This document shows, in pieces, positions 55,801 through 64,000 of a DNA stretch of 64,000 bases. Origin of the DNA: Mactra quadrangularis. Its lineage: Eukaryota > Mollusca > Bivalvia > Venerida > Mactridae. The stretch covers positions 1,550,001 through 1,614,000 of the forward strand of contig CM046304.1 of assembly GCA_025267735.1 (NCBI GenBank). Direction: 5' to 3'. The notes under the pieces are model-generated. The model saw only the letters and a program-made list of their open reading frames with translations. It had not been told where the DNA came from and made no database searches. The translations under genes were made by a program, and so were the position numbers. Numbering within the stretch: position 1 is the first letter of the stretch; each line of letters starts with the position of its first letter.

Positions 55801-58465
55801 TTAATAGCTTCTCTTCTAAACAGTGGTTTAAACTAACATGTGTACTTGACTTTCACTGTGTTCGACGTCTATTTATAGAAAGCATGCTCGAGATCATGTT
55901 TGGGGATGGTCTAAACCGCTTGTGAAAACAATGACACCATAAACAAAGAAGGATTATTAGACCATCACTTATTATAACCCTATTATATATTTTGTACATT
56001 TATATAGGTGTTTATGTTTTAGTAATCATACTGAATTGCTTTAATTAGTGGTTAATTAGCAATATTTTTTTAAAACAATTAATGTCTCACTTATAGAGAA
56101 TTACAAGCTTAAGCAGTACTTTCATGTTATTAATTTTTGCGCTCTTTGATGCTTTGCATCAATATTTTCTTGTTAATACAATGTATTAAATTTTTATCAA
56201 ACAAAGTCAGTCCATGGACTTTTAGAATGTGAGTAGTCAAACCGTACACCATTTACGGCTATATTTTTCATATTCAATAACAAAATAATTAATAAATCAC
56301 TAAGAAATATTTAGGGTCAAGTAAATCTTCCTTTTTTCTATATCAAATGCACTGTGTTTTTAAGAATGACTGTACTTACAGTACTTATACTAAATACTTT
56401 AAGTAAACGACTCATACTTATATTAAATACAAAGTAAACAAGTAAATGACTCGTACTTATACTAAAAATAACTAAATAAGTAAATGACTCGTACTTATAC
56501 TAAAAATAACTAAATACAAAGTGAACAAGTAAATGACTCGTACTCATACTAAATACAAAGTAAACAAGTAAACACCTCGTACCTACACTATATACAAAGA
56601 AAACGACTCGTACCTATACTAAGTACAAAGTAAATGACTTGTACCTATACAAAACACAAAGTAAACGACTCATACTTATACTAAATACAATGTAAACAAG
56701 TAAATGACTCATACTTATACTAAATACAATGTAAACAAGTAAATGACTCATACTTATACTAAATACAAAGTAAACAAGTAAATGACTCATACTTATACTA
56801 AATACAAAGTAAACAAGTAAACGACTCATACTTATACTAAATACAAAGTAAACAAGTAAATGACTCATACTTATACTAAATACAATGTAAACAAGTAAAC
56901 GACTCATACTTATACTAAATACAAAGTAAACAAGTAAACGACTCATACTTATACTAAATACAAAGTAAACCAGTAAATGACTCATACTTATACTAAATAC
57001 AAAGTAAACAAGTGAATGACCCGTACTTATACTTAATACAAAAATACAAAGTAAACCAGTAAATGACTCATACTTATACTAAATACAAAGTAAACAAGTG
57101 AATGACCCGTACTTATACTTAATACAAAATACAAAGTAAACCAGTAAATGACTCATACTTATACTAAATACAAAGTAAACAAGTGAATGACCCGTACTTA
57201 TACTTAATACAAAGATACAAAGTAAACCAGTAAATGACTCATACTTATACTAAATACAAAGTAAACAAGTGAATGACCCGTACTTATACTTAATACAAAA
57301 TACAAAGTAAACCAGTAAATGACTCATACTTATACTAAATACAAAGTAAACAAGTGAATGACCCGTACTTATACTTAATACAAAGATACAAAGTAAACCA
57401 GTAAATGACTCATACTTATACTAAATACAAAGTAAACAAGTAAACGACCCGTATTTATAAAAATACAAAAAAACAAAGTAAACCAGTAAATGACTCGTAC
57501 TTATACTAAATACAAAGTAAACAAGTAAATGACTCGTACTTATACTACATACAAAGTAAACAAGTAAATGACTTGTGCTTATACTTATTACAATGTAAAC
57601 AAGTAAATGACTCGTACTTATACCTAAGTAGCGAGTAAACAAGTAAATTACTCACCAACTTTGACTGGGAATATTGTTTCATCATTTATTTGTGATTCAA
57701 CCCATTCCATCAATAATGTAATATACTGAGGGGCTGGTAACGCTGTGGGCTTTTTGTAATGTATTCCATCACACCAATGATATTCATATCTAAAAATAAA
57801 ATTAACAATTTTTAAGTGAAGCACTGAATTTAAAAACATATAAAATATAAAATTAACACTACAGGGCCTGATTCAATGACTTTGAATAAGCACATTCTTA
57901 TCTTTTGTGTAAATATTAGTGTACATTTATCATCAGATTGCTCCCTGTACTCGTAATGTCGTGAAATATAAATACTTTAATAAATATACCTTAAAACATT
58001 TGATTAACTTTAAATTATTGATTTTAAGATAAGTTAAAAATCTTATGATTGAATTATATCTTAAATACTATGGCCAAGAGCGAAAATTTGTGGTAAGGGG
58101 TAGATTTAAAAGAGAAAAACAATGCTAAATCATTATGTTGTTACAAGATTAAGAGAAGATAGACATTCAAACATAAAGATAACATAAATAGATGCCTGAC
58201 AATGGATGAAAAATAACCAATTAAAATATTTCCAGTTTATAACTCTTATGACACACAATCGCTATCTTCACTAAATCCTGTCCTGTAATCTAATGCTGTT
58301 ATTATTGCAATTGGGATTGGAGTGTTAAAATCTGTTGGGATCTGCGATGTAAAGATGTAAACAAAACTTACTTGGGTCCACCTGACATGGTAGGACAAGT
58401 CTGTTCAGTACAGTATTCACATATTGTTCCATATAAAAGATTTATTCTGTTAAAAAAGTCAACCA
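52830..58465 (-). CDS. MOB2: MOB kinase activator 2, last five exons (5' end not in window)
   Basis: Exons in transcript order: 58465-58372, 57789-57656, 54948-54833, 54092-54006, 52859-52830, with GT/AG borders and consistent phases, ending in TAG at 52832-52830. About 153 residues are visible; roughly 70-90 N-terminal residues lie in unseen exons, probably beyond 64000. The zinc ligands of the MOB fold are present: Cys-x4-Cys in CTEQTCPTM and His-x4-His in [26 protein letters not shown] and [16 protein letters not shown] follow. TALPAPQY and the end REMTEKICH separate MOB2 from MOB1 and MOB3. Family knowledge: MOB2 binds NDR1/2 (STK38/STK38L) kinases and competes with MOB1, affecting cell shape and cell-cycle signalling. 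A 39-bp minisatellite abuts the exon ending at 57656. Confidence 0.93.
53055..53405 (-). repeat. S3 fused to truncated S1, reverse, in MOB2 intron
   Basis: 53055-53210 matches S3 in reverse (GGTACCCATTTAGACCTTGG; CTACCACTGGACTTCTGC). After a T/G run, 53250-53405 matches the S1 tail and body in reverse (TTAAACACCTTAGCAACTAA; AGTGACTGACAACTTCCCTA). Confidence 0.75.
53490..53890 (-). repeat. Dispersed module R4, copy 3, reverse
   Basis: CAATCTGATTAAAACCCGAT, ACATTCAGGTGACCTTTTCT, GCAGACTGTGAATAATGCCG and ACGCTCTACAGGATATCTGT are the reverse complement of the ordered R4 blocks. Confidence 0.88.
54470..54755. mobile_element. hAT-like MITE, 286 bp, in MOB2 intron
   Basis: The left end CAGGGTTAGACAAA and the right end TTTGTCAAGCCCTG are inverted repeats with two mismatches. 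CTAAA flanks both sides. Inside, CTGCAGGACGAGT and GTCCTGCAGGACAAGTGAAA recur. CAGGG ends are common in hAT elements; the readable duplication (5 bp) is shorter than the usual 8. Confidence 0.7.
54960..55175 (-). repeat. R3 family, reverse
   Basis: AGAAATGTAATGTGGAAACT, TTGTGGTTACTTTCTAATTC and AGATCTGACAATAAATGGCA are the reverse complement of R3. Confidence 0.85.
55195..55485. repeat. R2 family, incomplete copy
   Basis: CTTTTCAATGTCAATTTGCC, CAACTGATAAGACCTACTTA and GATTGCTTCAGATTTTATCA belong to R2. The left end is missing; the right end is GTTAACTGACTACAGTTCCT. Confidence 0.75.
55486..56394. other. MOB2 intron stretch without recognised elements
   Basis: It is AT-rich. CTTATTGAGCGCACACTGAAGTGTGTGCTC holds a short palindrome (GAGCGCACAC against GTGTGTGCTC) at about 55516-55542. 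No exon was seen. Confidence 0.5.
56395..57655. repeat. 39-bp minisatellite with an 85-86 bp higher-order block
   Basis: The unit ACTAAATACAAAGTAAACAA then GTAAATGACTCATACTTAT repeats with a 39-bp period. From about 57000 to 57420 two variant units alternate (one with GTGAATGACCCGTAC and TTAATACAAA, one with AAACCAGTAAATGACTCATA), giving an 85-86 bp period (GACCCGT at 57018, 57103, 57188, 57274, 57359). The array reaches the MOB2 donor at 57655. The repetitive minus-strand frames ([13 protein letters not shown]) arise because 39 is a multiple of three. Confidence 0.96.
57790..58371. other. MOB2 intron between 57789 and 58372
   Basis: It is AT-rich, with no repeat family or exon recognised. 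Confidence 0.6.
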
Positions 58466-58513
58466 CTGAAATAATACACAAAAGAAACTGAAATATAAGT
58501 GAACTTCAATACA

Positions 58514-59712
58514 ATGAGGGACTTTGTCAGTTATCTTTCCTTGATAAAATTTGAAGCAATCCAATTGGTAAGTAGGTCCAATCATTTGGAATACTCGGAT
58601 TTATCATTGAAGTCTTATGCAGGGTTCTGCCAAGGATTTGACTGACTGGGGACAATGGCCCCATTAGTCTAAAAAAGTGGGGACAATTGTAAATTCTCTT
58701 GCGCCCAGTATAAAGAACCACAAAAAGAATGTCATTACTTTCTAATAGTAGATCTATTCATTATATAATGTATACTAACTTAATTTAAAACAAACATTTT
58801 TCATAGATAGAATCTATTTGATAGCATAATGGGTATTTAAACCTCTTTCACAGGCCTGTGAAAAAAACCCATGTCATGTATATTATCAGAAAGTAATCAA
58901 AATACAGCCGCTTTTGATCCTAATTTTTAGCATGCTTTGAGCTCTTTGATTTTGATGACGTTCTAAAAATAGAACAAAGCTGTCAATGGCATGAAAAAAT
59001 AAACTGACTTTATCGTGTAAACACCACACATTCAACATGAATTTCTGGTGTGATTTACTCGTGTACATGTTTATGTATACAACAATGTACATAATAGACC
59101 ATAAAAATATATTTACATGCCAAAAATGCAAATGTAACGTATTTTCGCGACCCTACGAAAATTACAGCAAATATGTAATGAAACTATCGAGAATCGCCGT
59201 AAGTTCTGCGCGTCATCAAGCATTGAATTGAGTTGTTCTTATTGATTGGATAATTGTGCTGTTAACAACCAATCAGATTTGGCCTTTTTAGATTGTTTTG
59301 AAAGGTAAAACGCTGACGAATACGAATTTCGGCAACGTGGTTGTCAGAAATTTGATGCGCCGATGGCGCACCTGCGTGAGTCATTATGCGACATTCATCT
59401 TTTTTACGCGGCAATGACGCAAGGGCGCATCCTTGGCAGAACCCTGCTTATGTAAGGATAATAAAATATTTCATCTAGTATCTTTCTTGTTAATTAAGCT
59501 ATTAACAGAAGTGATGAAATTTAGACAGCTCTTTACCCAAAAAATACTTAGCTTGAATTTCAAACAAATTGAACGATTTACAAAAAGTTATTCAAGATTA
59601 ATTGTGGCATATTGACATTAAAAAGTAAGGGTAAAATCCAAGTAATCCAACTAATTGGACCTACCTATTTGAAGAGTATACAAGGGGAAATAACTGACTG
59701 AAGTCCCTCATT
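58514..59712. mobile_element. R2 MITE split by a later insertion
   Basis: AGGGACTTTGTCAGTTATCT at the left (58518) and ACTGACTGAAGTCCCT at the right (to about 59709) are R2 ends. The two halves are 58514-58619 and 59447-59712; between them lies a separate element. Confidence 0.85.
58620..59446. mobile_element. 827-bp CAGGG-ended transposon nested in R2
   Basis: The left end CAGGGTTCTGCCAAGGAT and the right end ATCCTTGGCAGAACCCTG are perfect inverted repeats of 18 bp. CTTATG is duplicated at 58614-58619 and 59447-59452. Excision restores a continuous R2. The ends suggest hAT or a relative; no transposase is encoded, so it would depend on one made elsewhere. Inside near the right are GATGCGCCGATGGCGCACC and TACGCGGCAATGACGC. 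Confidence 0.87.
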
Positions 59713-59860
59713 GAACCAACAAAAAAAGATACAAATAAAACCAATGCACAAAAATTTCTATGCCTCAGTGCAAAACTAGTCTACATCCTTCTTCATTCAC
59801 TTAAAGTTAGAGTAGTTTTTGTTGACCCATCAATACCAAGTCCTATTTTTTGTTAAATGC

Positions 59861-60240
59861 AAGGCAGTTATACCCTTCCATGAAAACTTGACAATAATGT
59901 TGATTTTCCTCCATTAATATATAATAAGGTATATAAAAGAGTTGCCAGCATTGTAAAAAAGTGCTGATAAGCACTGATTATATAGACAAGAGAAAGCTAG
60001 GTTCTCATACGAATTCATTTTTAGCTGGATTGTGCAACAAGTTCTTTCAACTTAGAATTATCACTTTCAAGTCCACTTCCTGGTCCCCCAATACTGAGCT
60101 AGTAGGATAAAGTTTCTTGCTCAAGGAAACAACGGGGTTACCAGGTATGTTTTGGATGGGATTCGAACCAACGAGGAGCTGGCTATCCAATGATTACCAG
60201 TCCAATGTCGTAACTGCTCGGCCACGCCCACTCCTGCTAG
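59861..60240. repeat. S2 fragment followed by reversed S4
   Basis: CAGTTATACCCTTCCATGAA to AGAGAAAGCTAGGTT (59861-60005) is the S2 body. GTTTCTTGCTCAAGGAAACA, GGGATTCGAACCAACGAGGA and TGCTCGGCCACGCCCA (about 60085-60240) is a tRNA-headed S4 element in reverse. Confidence 0.65.
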
Positions 60241-60280
60241 GTTAGGTGTACTGTCTGCTTTATAATAACCTGTATTGTGT

Positions 60281-60690
60281 CAGGGCTTGAACTAGACTTT
60301 CAGACTCAGGGGTCAATGACCCTTCAGTCAAAATTTTCAGGGGTCAAAATCAAATTTTCAAGGGTCAACTTAAAATTTTCAGGGGTCAAACTATACTTCA
60401 TATCACCGAGTGGTCAATAAATATCTAGCATCGCAGCCATAAGGTTCATCTATTGTTCACACAGCCAAGTGGTCTTTAGCTACCTTCATGTATCCAAATG
60501 ATTTGTAAACATCCTGCTGTAGTCAAGTGGTCAATATATATTGTTCATAAAGCCGATTGGTCATTATCTATAGTCTATATTCATGTAGCCGAGTGATTTT
60601 AACAAGCAATCATGTAGCCTCGTGGTCACTACCTATCAATCTTGTGGCCATGTGGTCAAAAATAATACAAGTGTACTTTTTATCGGGCTC
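60281..60690. repeat. Degenerate short-repeat block with a hAT-like left end
   Basis: It opens CAGGGCTTGAACTAGACT, like hAT ends. AAAATTTTCAGGGGTCAAA recurs three or four times to 60385; then GCCAAGTGGTCTTTAGCTAC-like units (GAGTGGTCAATAAATATC, GATTGGTCATTATCTATAG, TCGTGGTCACTACCTATC) recur every 35-50 bp to 60660. A right end was not found with confidence. Confidence 0.5.
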
Positions 60691-60741
60691 TGACCTGCAT
60701 GTTGATTTCATTATAAAGAGTATTGTTCAGCTATTAATATA

Positions 60742-60881
60742 CAGAGCCATCCATAACTTCTTTTAAACTTTCAAAATGAGTGACTTGATTTTTATCTCTT
60801 CCAAAACTTTAAATAAAAAATAATTGCATTAATGAAAAACAACTTTTTTTAAAAGAGTAAAAGTAATTTTGGTTGGCTCTG
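60742..60881. mobile_element. TA-flanked 140-bp MITE (CAGAGCCATCC ends)
   Basis: CAGAGCCATCCATAACTTCT and TTTTGGTTGGCTCTG are inverted ends, flanked by TA on both sides; the ends resemble the element at 24462. Confidence 0.8.
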
Positions 60882-61039
60882 TATAGTAATCACATAGTAT
60901 ACCATCATTGAATTACATAACAACAAAACACTCAAAGTCGTTTTCTCAAACTAAATTATTATTTTATTTACATTTAATATAACAAAAATACAAATATCAT
61001 AACAAGACAAGCATGTCTTCAAGTTGATACCTCAGCAAT

Positions 61040-61320
61040 CCCTCAGTTTCCCTTCTGTTTTGTAATAAGTATATACAATATGTACATAAGTTCAAATCAT
61101 AATCATACTAATATCAAAGCACTAAAAAAGTAAATGACTATAATATTTCTGCAAATTAAGTAGTTTTTGTTGATTCCTTGCAGGACTAACAACAGAATAT
61201 CAGTTTATCTGTTTCCCTTTTGTTTTATCATAAAAATATACAATATGTACATAAGATCAAATCAAAATCATATCAAAGCACTAAAAAGAAGATACACACA
61301 TGATATCAAAGCACTAAAAG
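61040..61320 (+). repeat. Direct duplication downstream of the transposase gene
   Basis: GTTTCCCTTCTGTTTTGTAA to ATACAATATGTACATAAGTT and ATATCAAAGCACTAAAAAAG (about 61047-61130) is repeated at about 61213-61285, and GATATCAAAGCACTAAAAG recurs a third time at about 61302. It lies just past the stop of the transposase-like gene. Confidence 0.8.
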
Positions 61321-61428
61321 AAATTAAAAATGTTCTATTCTTAAACAAGAGTATACATCTAAAGCATTTGCAAAGCCGGTTTTGTGTCCATTCAAATCCA
61401 ATCACACTCAAAAGATACATTAAGATTC

Positions 61429-63994
61429 TTACTTTCGCCTTTTTATTTTCTTATTAAATCTATCTACAAGTTCCTCCCCAGGGAATGTTTTCATTACTTT
61501 ATCACTTTCTTCCATAATTCTTATGAATTTGGATAACTTGTCATCTTTGATAGAGGACCTTGCCTTGGTTTTCAAACGATTTTGGGTAGAGAATCCTCTT
61601 TCGCAAGCAACACTTGTCAATGGGGCAATCACCATGAATTTGGCTAACACAACAAAGTCAGGGTATAACTCATTGAACTCGGTTATCAAAGTTTGACATA
61701 CTTTTGATAATGACTGACCACGAAAATTTTTAAGAATCATCTTAAATTGAAGATAATCATCTTTTATACGGGATGGATCTATAAGCCCCTTGTCATTCTC
61801 ACATGGTCCAAACCACTCTATCACTTTATTTAAGTCCTCTAAACCATAATCATATATATCAGAGCTAACAGTTGGAAGTTTACCAGGGTTCAAAACACTG
61901 TTCAAAACACACAGTTTTTCCATGGATTTCTCGTCAAATCTGTTATTCAAATTGTCTATTAAATTATCTAAGTATTGAGTTGAGCTTGATTGAAAACCCA
62001 TGCGGATCTGTGGTGTGTCCACTATCTTTACATCCGAATATTTTCCATTAACAATTAATTCATAAGCTTGTTCCAGATGACTCCCATTCTTATTTTTCAA
62101 AGCATTTAAAGTATCTATTGTAGAATTCAAGTTAATGAGAACTGTGTCAATATTAAGATCATCCTTCTGGAACACTTTACATAACTTATTGACACAGGCT
62201 AAAACATCAATTAAAAAACAAGTTCTTAATATAAATCCAACACTCTTTACTGATTTCAAAAATCCTTTGGCATCTGCACTGCCAGCAGCAGCTTCTGACT
62301 CTAACACCATCACTAGTGCTGGGTATACTTTGTATATAGCTTGAACAGCTGATTCTAAGGAAAGCCATCTAAAACTAGCTGGTTCTTTTAATGTAACATG
62401 TGTATCACCAGATGAGTCATTTAAAACATTCTCCATTTCTCGTAATTGATTGTATCTAACAGCAGAGTTGTGAAAGTATCTATAAACATTCTTGACAGTA
62501 TTATGATATTCTGAGAAAGATGAGGATTCTTTGCATGCTTGACCAGCACAGAGAGCTAATCTGTGTGCTACACAATGTACCTGCACTAGACGAGGGTTAT
62601 CTTTTTTCAACAGAGCACCAACTCCACCCTTTCGTCCTGTCATAACTGACGCACCATCACTAGCCATAGAAATCACATGAGACATATCTAAACCCAAATT
62701 TCTGCACTCCTCCTTAATAACTTCAACTATTGTAGTAGCTTTACCATTAATCACACTTACACAGTTTATAAAGTGAACAATAGGTTCAGAGGAATTGTAC
62801 TTCAAACATTTAAAGTAAATATTAAGTTTTTTGTGTACAGTAATATCAGTGGTTTCATCAATAATTATACCAACAAATTCACTGTTAATGATGTCTTGTC
62901 TTATTAAATCATGTATGTGATCATTAATTACATCTATCATTTCATCATGTACTTGGTGGCTCTTATATATCATTTTCTCATTCTGTAAAGCAGTACATCC
63001 ATTTTCAACTTGTAGTTCAATTAACTTGTTGTGGTTAGTCTGAGGAAGGTTATTCTTCACAACAAAGTAAGCAGTACGTATTTGAGCTTCCTGAAAATAA
63101 AACAAAAAATCCTTAATTTATAGTTGACATTCCATACTCAAATAATTTATATTAGTGTTTTTGAATAGGTTAGGGTACTGACAAATATTTAGCATTAAAT
63201 TGAAATTATGTTTACTAACGACAAAATCATTCAAGCTGTGTAGCACAATTTACCACAATAAGATGTCAGCACTATATAATGTGTGTACAAGGATGGTAAC
63301 AAACCATAAGATTTAGTTCATAATTGATTGTATTTTTTGCAAATAAACTATAAAAGAAATTTAAATATAACTTTCTAACGCATAAAATCATGTAATAACG
63401 TAAATTAAATACTTTGGTAGCATTTGCATATGTTAAACCAAGACCAGATTATTTAGCTTTATCATACCATAACATAAATTACAAAGATTGAGAATAAGTT
63501 TTAAAATAATGAACATTGACATTATCCTGTAAGACTTTAAACTATGAAATCACATCCAGTTTGTATACTTCACCGACCTTGGATTTGAATTGTTCAATAG
63601 AATCACTTGATTGTCTGGCTTCATTAATTTCAATTACATCTTTCACTGTTTTCTTATTCTGCACCAGGATGCGAGCACTAGCAAGTTTGAGGTGATCAGG
63701 GTTCTTATTAGCATGTCTATCAAGGGCACTTTTTTGTAGATTGTTACTACCAGTCGTGGCAAACGCATTACTTGTCTTGGCTTCTTGACACCAAGTACAG
63801 AAAAGGAATGTTCTACCATCTATTTCTTTGGTTTCAAGCCATTCAAATTCTTTCAACCATTCTTTTCTAAACTTTCTGACATGCTTACTTTCTGCACATG
63901 TGGTTAATTTTGGATTCTTAGAAGGCAAGTCAATAACATCATCTAGTTTGCGTTTCCCACCAAAACCTAGTTGAAAAAGGCTTCTTTGAGCCAT
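61429..63994 (-). CDS. hAT-superfamily transposase-like protein with N-terminal zinc finger
   Basis: Two exons, 63994-63569 and 63090-61429, join between codons (donor GTATAC, acceptor TTTTATTTTCAG) to give about 695 residues without a stop or frameshift. A TTF/BED-type finger is suggested by C66-x2-C69 and H94-x6-H101. The RNase-H-like core has D220 (IIIDETTDIT), D287 (MASDGASVM) and the Cys-x2-His block VHCVAHRLAL. The C-terminus has the hAT dimerisation motif (APLTSVACERGFSTQNRLKT, about 493-513) and a basic tail NKKIKRRK. It resembles the ZNF862/C17orf113-type hAT proteins common in invertebrate genomes. It may be a live element or a host-adopted gene; the 5' flank is cut by the window edge. 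It probably sits in a MOB2 intron on the same strand. An alternative donor (GTCGGT) four codons earlier would also keep frame. Confidence 0.88.
63091..63568. other. Intron of the transposase-like gene
   Basis: 478 bp, AT-rich, with clear GT/AG borders on the minus strand and no other feature. Confidence 0.7.
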
Positions 63995-64000
63995 TATCTA

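Noticed and set aside
56614..57642. Minus-strand frames of 123 and 73 codons with [13 protein letters not shown] repeats
   Set aside because: A 39-bp unit without stop codons; there is no start context or flanking exon, and the array lies inside a MOB2 intron.
58527..59615. Small open frames between 58.5 and 59.6 kb as missing MOB2 exons
   Set aside because: None encodes a MOB N-terminus; the region is a MITE with a nested transposon.
62135..62344. Plus-strand frame opposite the transposase gene
   Set aside because: It is a shadow of the transposase reading frame.

Overview
The window is animal nuclear DNA, most likely from a bivalve mollusc. That assignment is inference. It rests on small exons with GT/AG borders in large AT-rich introns, three animal genes (MSTO1, DNAAF3, MOB2), and a dense load of short repeats of a kind I associate with clams and mussels, such as the module opening with CGCTTCGAAGAAGAGG. 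There is no operon structure, CRISPR array or other bacterial feature.

Layout. (1) 1-13.7 kb, + strand: the 3' part of a large gene for a disordered, Ser/Thr/Pro/Asn-rich, probably nuclear protein that I do not recognise. Four coding exons (one of only 24 nt) read through in one frame; one intron holds a 1.7 kb array of a 34-bp unit. (2) 13.7-21.7 kb: gene-free, a patchwork of SINE-like and inverted-repeat elements, several nested. (3) 21.7-25.6 kb, - strand: a complete four-exon MSTO1 (misato) gene. (4) 25.6-26.0 kb: a 379-bp head-to-head promoter with an X-box-like (RFX) site and a forkhead site. (5) 26.0-41.2 kb, + strand: a complete sixteen-exon DNAAF3 gene whose introns are full of repeats. 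(6) 41.2-52.8 kb: no coding exon seen. (7) 52.8-58.5 kb, - strand: the last five coding exons of MOB2, with a 39-bp minisatellite running right up to one 5' splice site. (8) 61.4-64.0 kb, - strand: an open two-exon hAT-superfamily transposase-like gene, probably inside a MOB2 intron because the first MOB2 exons are not in the window.

How the genes relate. DNAAF3 acts in cytoplasmic pre-assembly of ciliary dynein arms. MSTO1 is a tubulin-like protein tied to mitochondrial morphology and, in flies, to tubulin folding. The two share a promoter region carrying the motif pair expected of RFX/FOXJ1-controlled ciliary genes. MOB2 is an adaptor of NDR kinases and has no evident link to its neighbours. 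I found no convincing new biological system. The most interesting points are the shared ciliary-type promoter, two satellite arrays that abut splice sites, the intact transposase gene, and several transposon insertions whose target duplications can be read directly.

Repeat families are named here as R1-R6 and R8 (dispersed modules) and S1-S4 (tRNA-headed SINE-like families); the names are local to this annotation.
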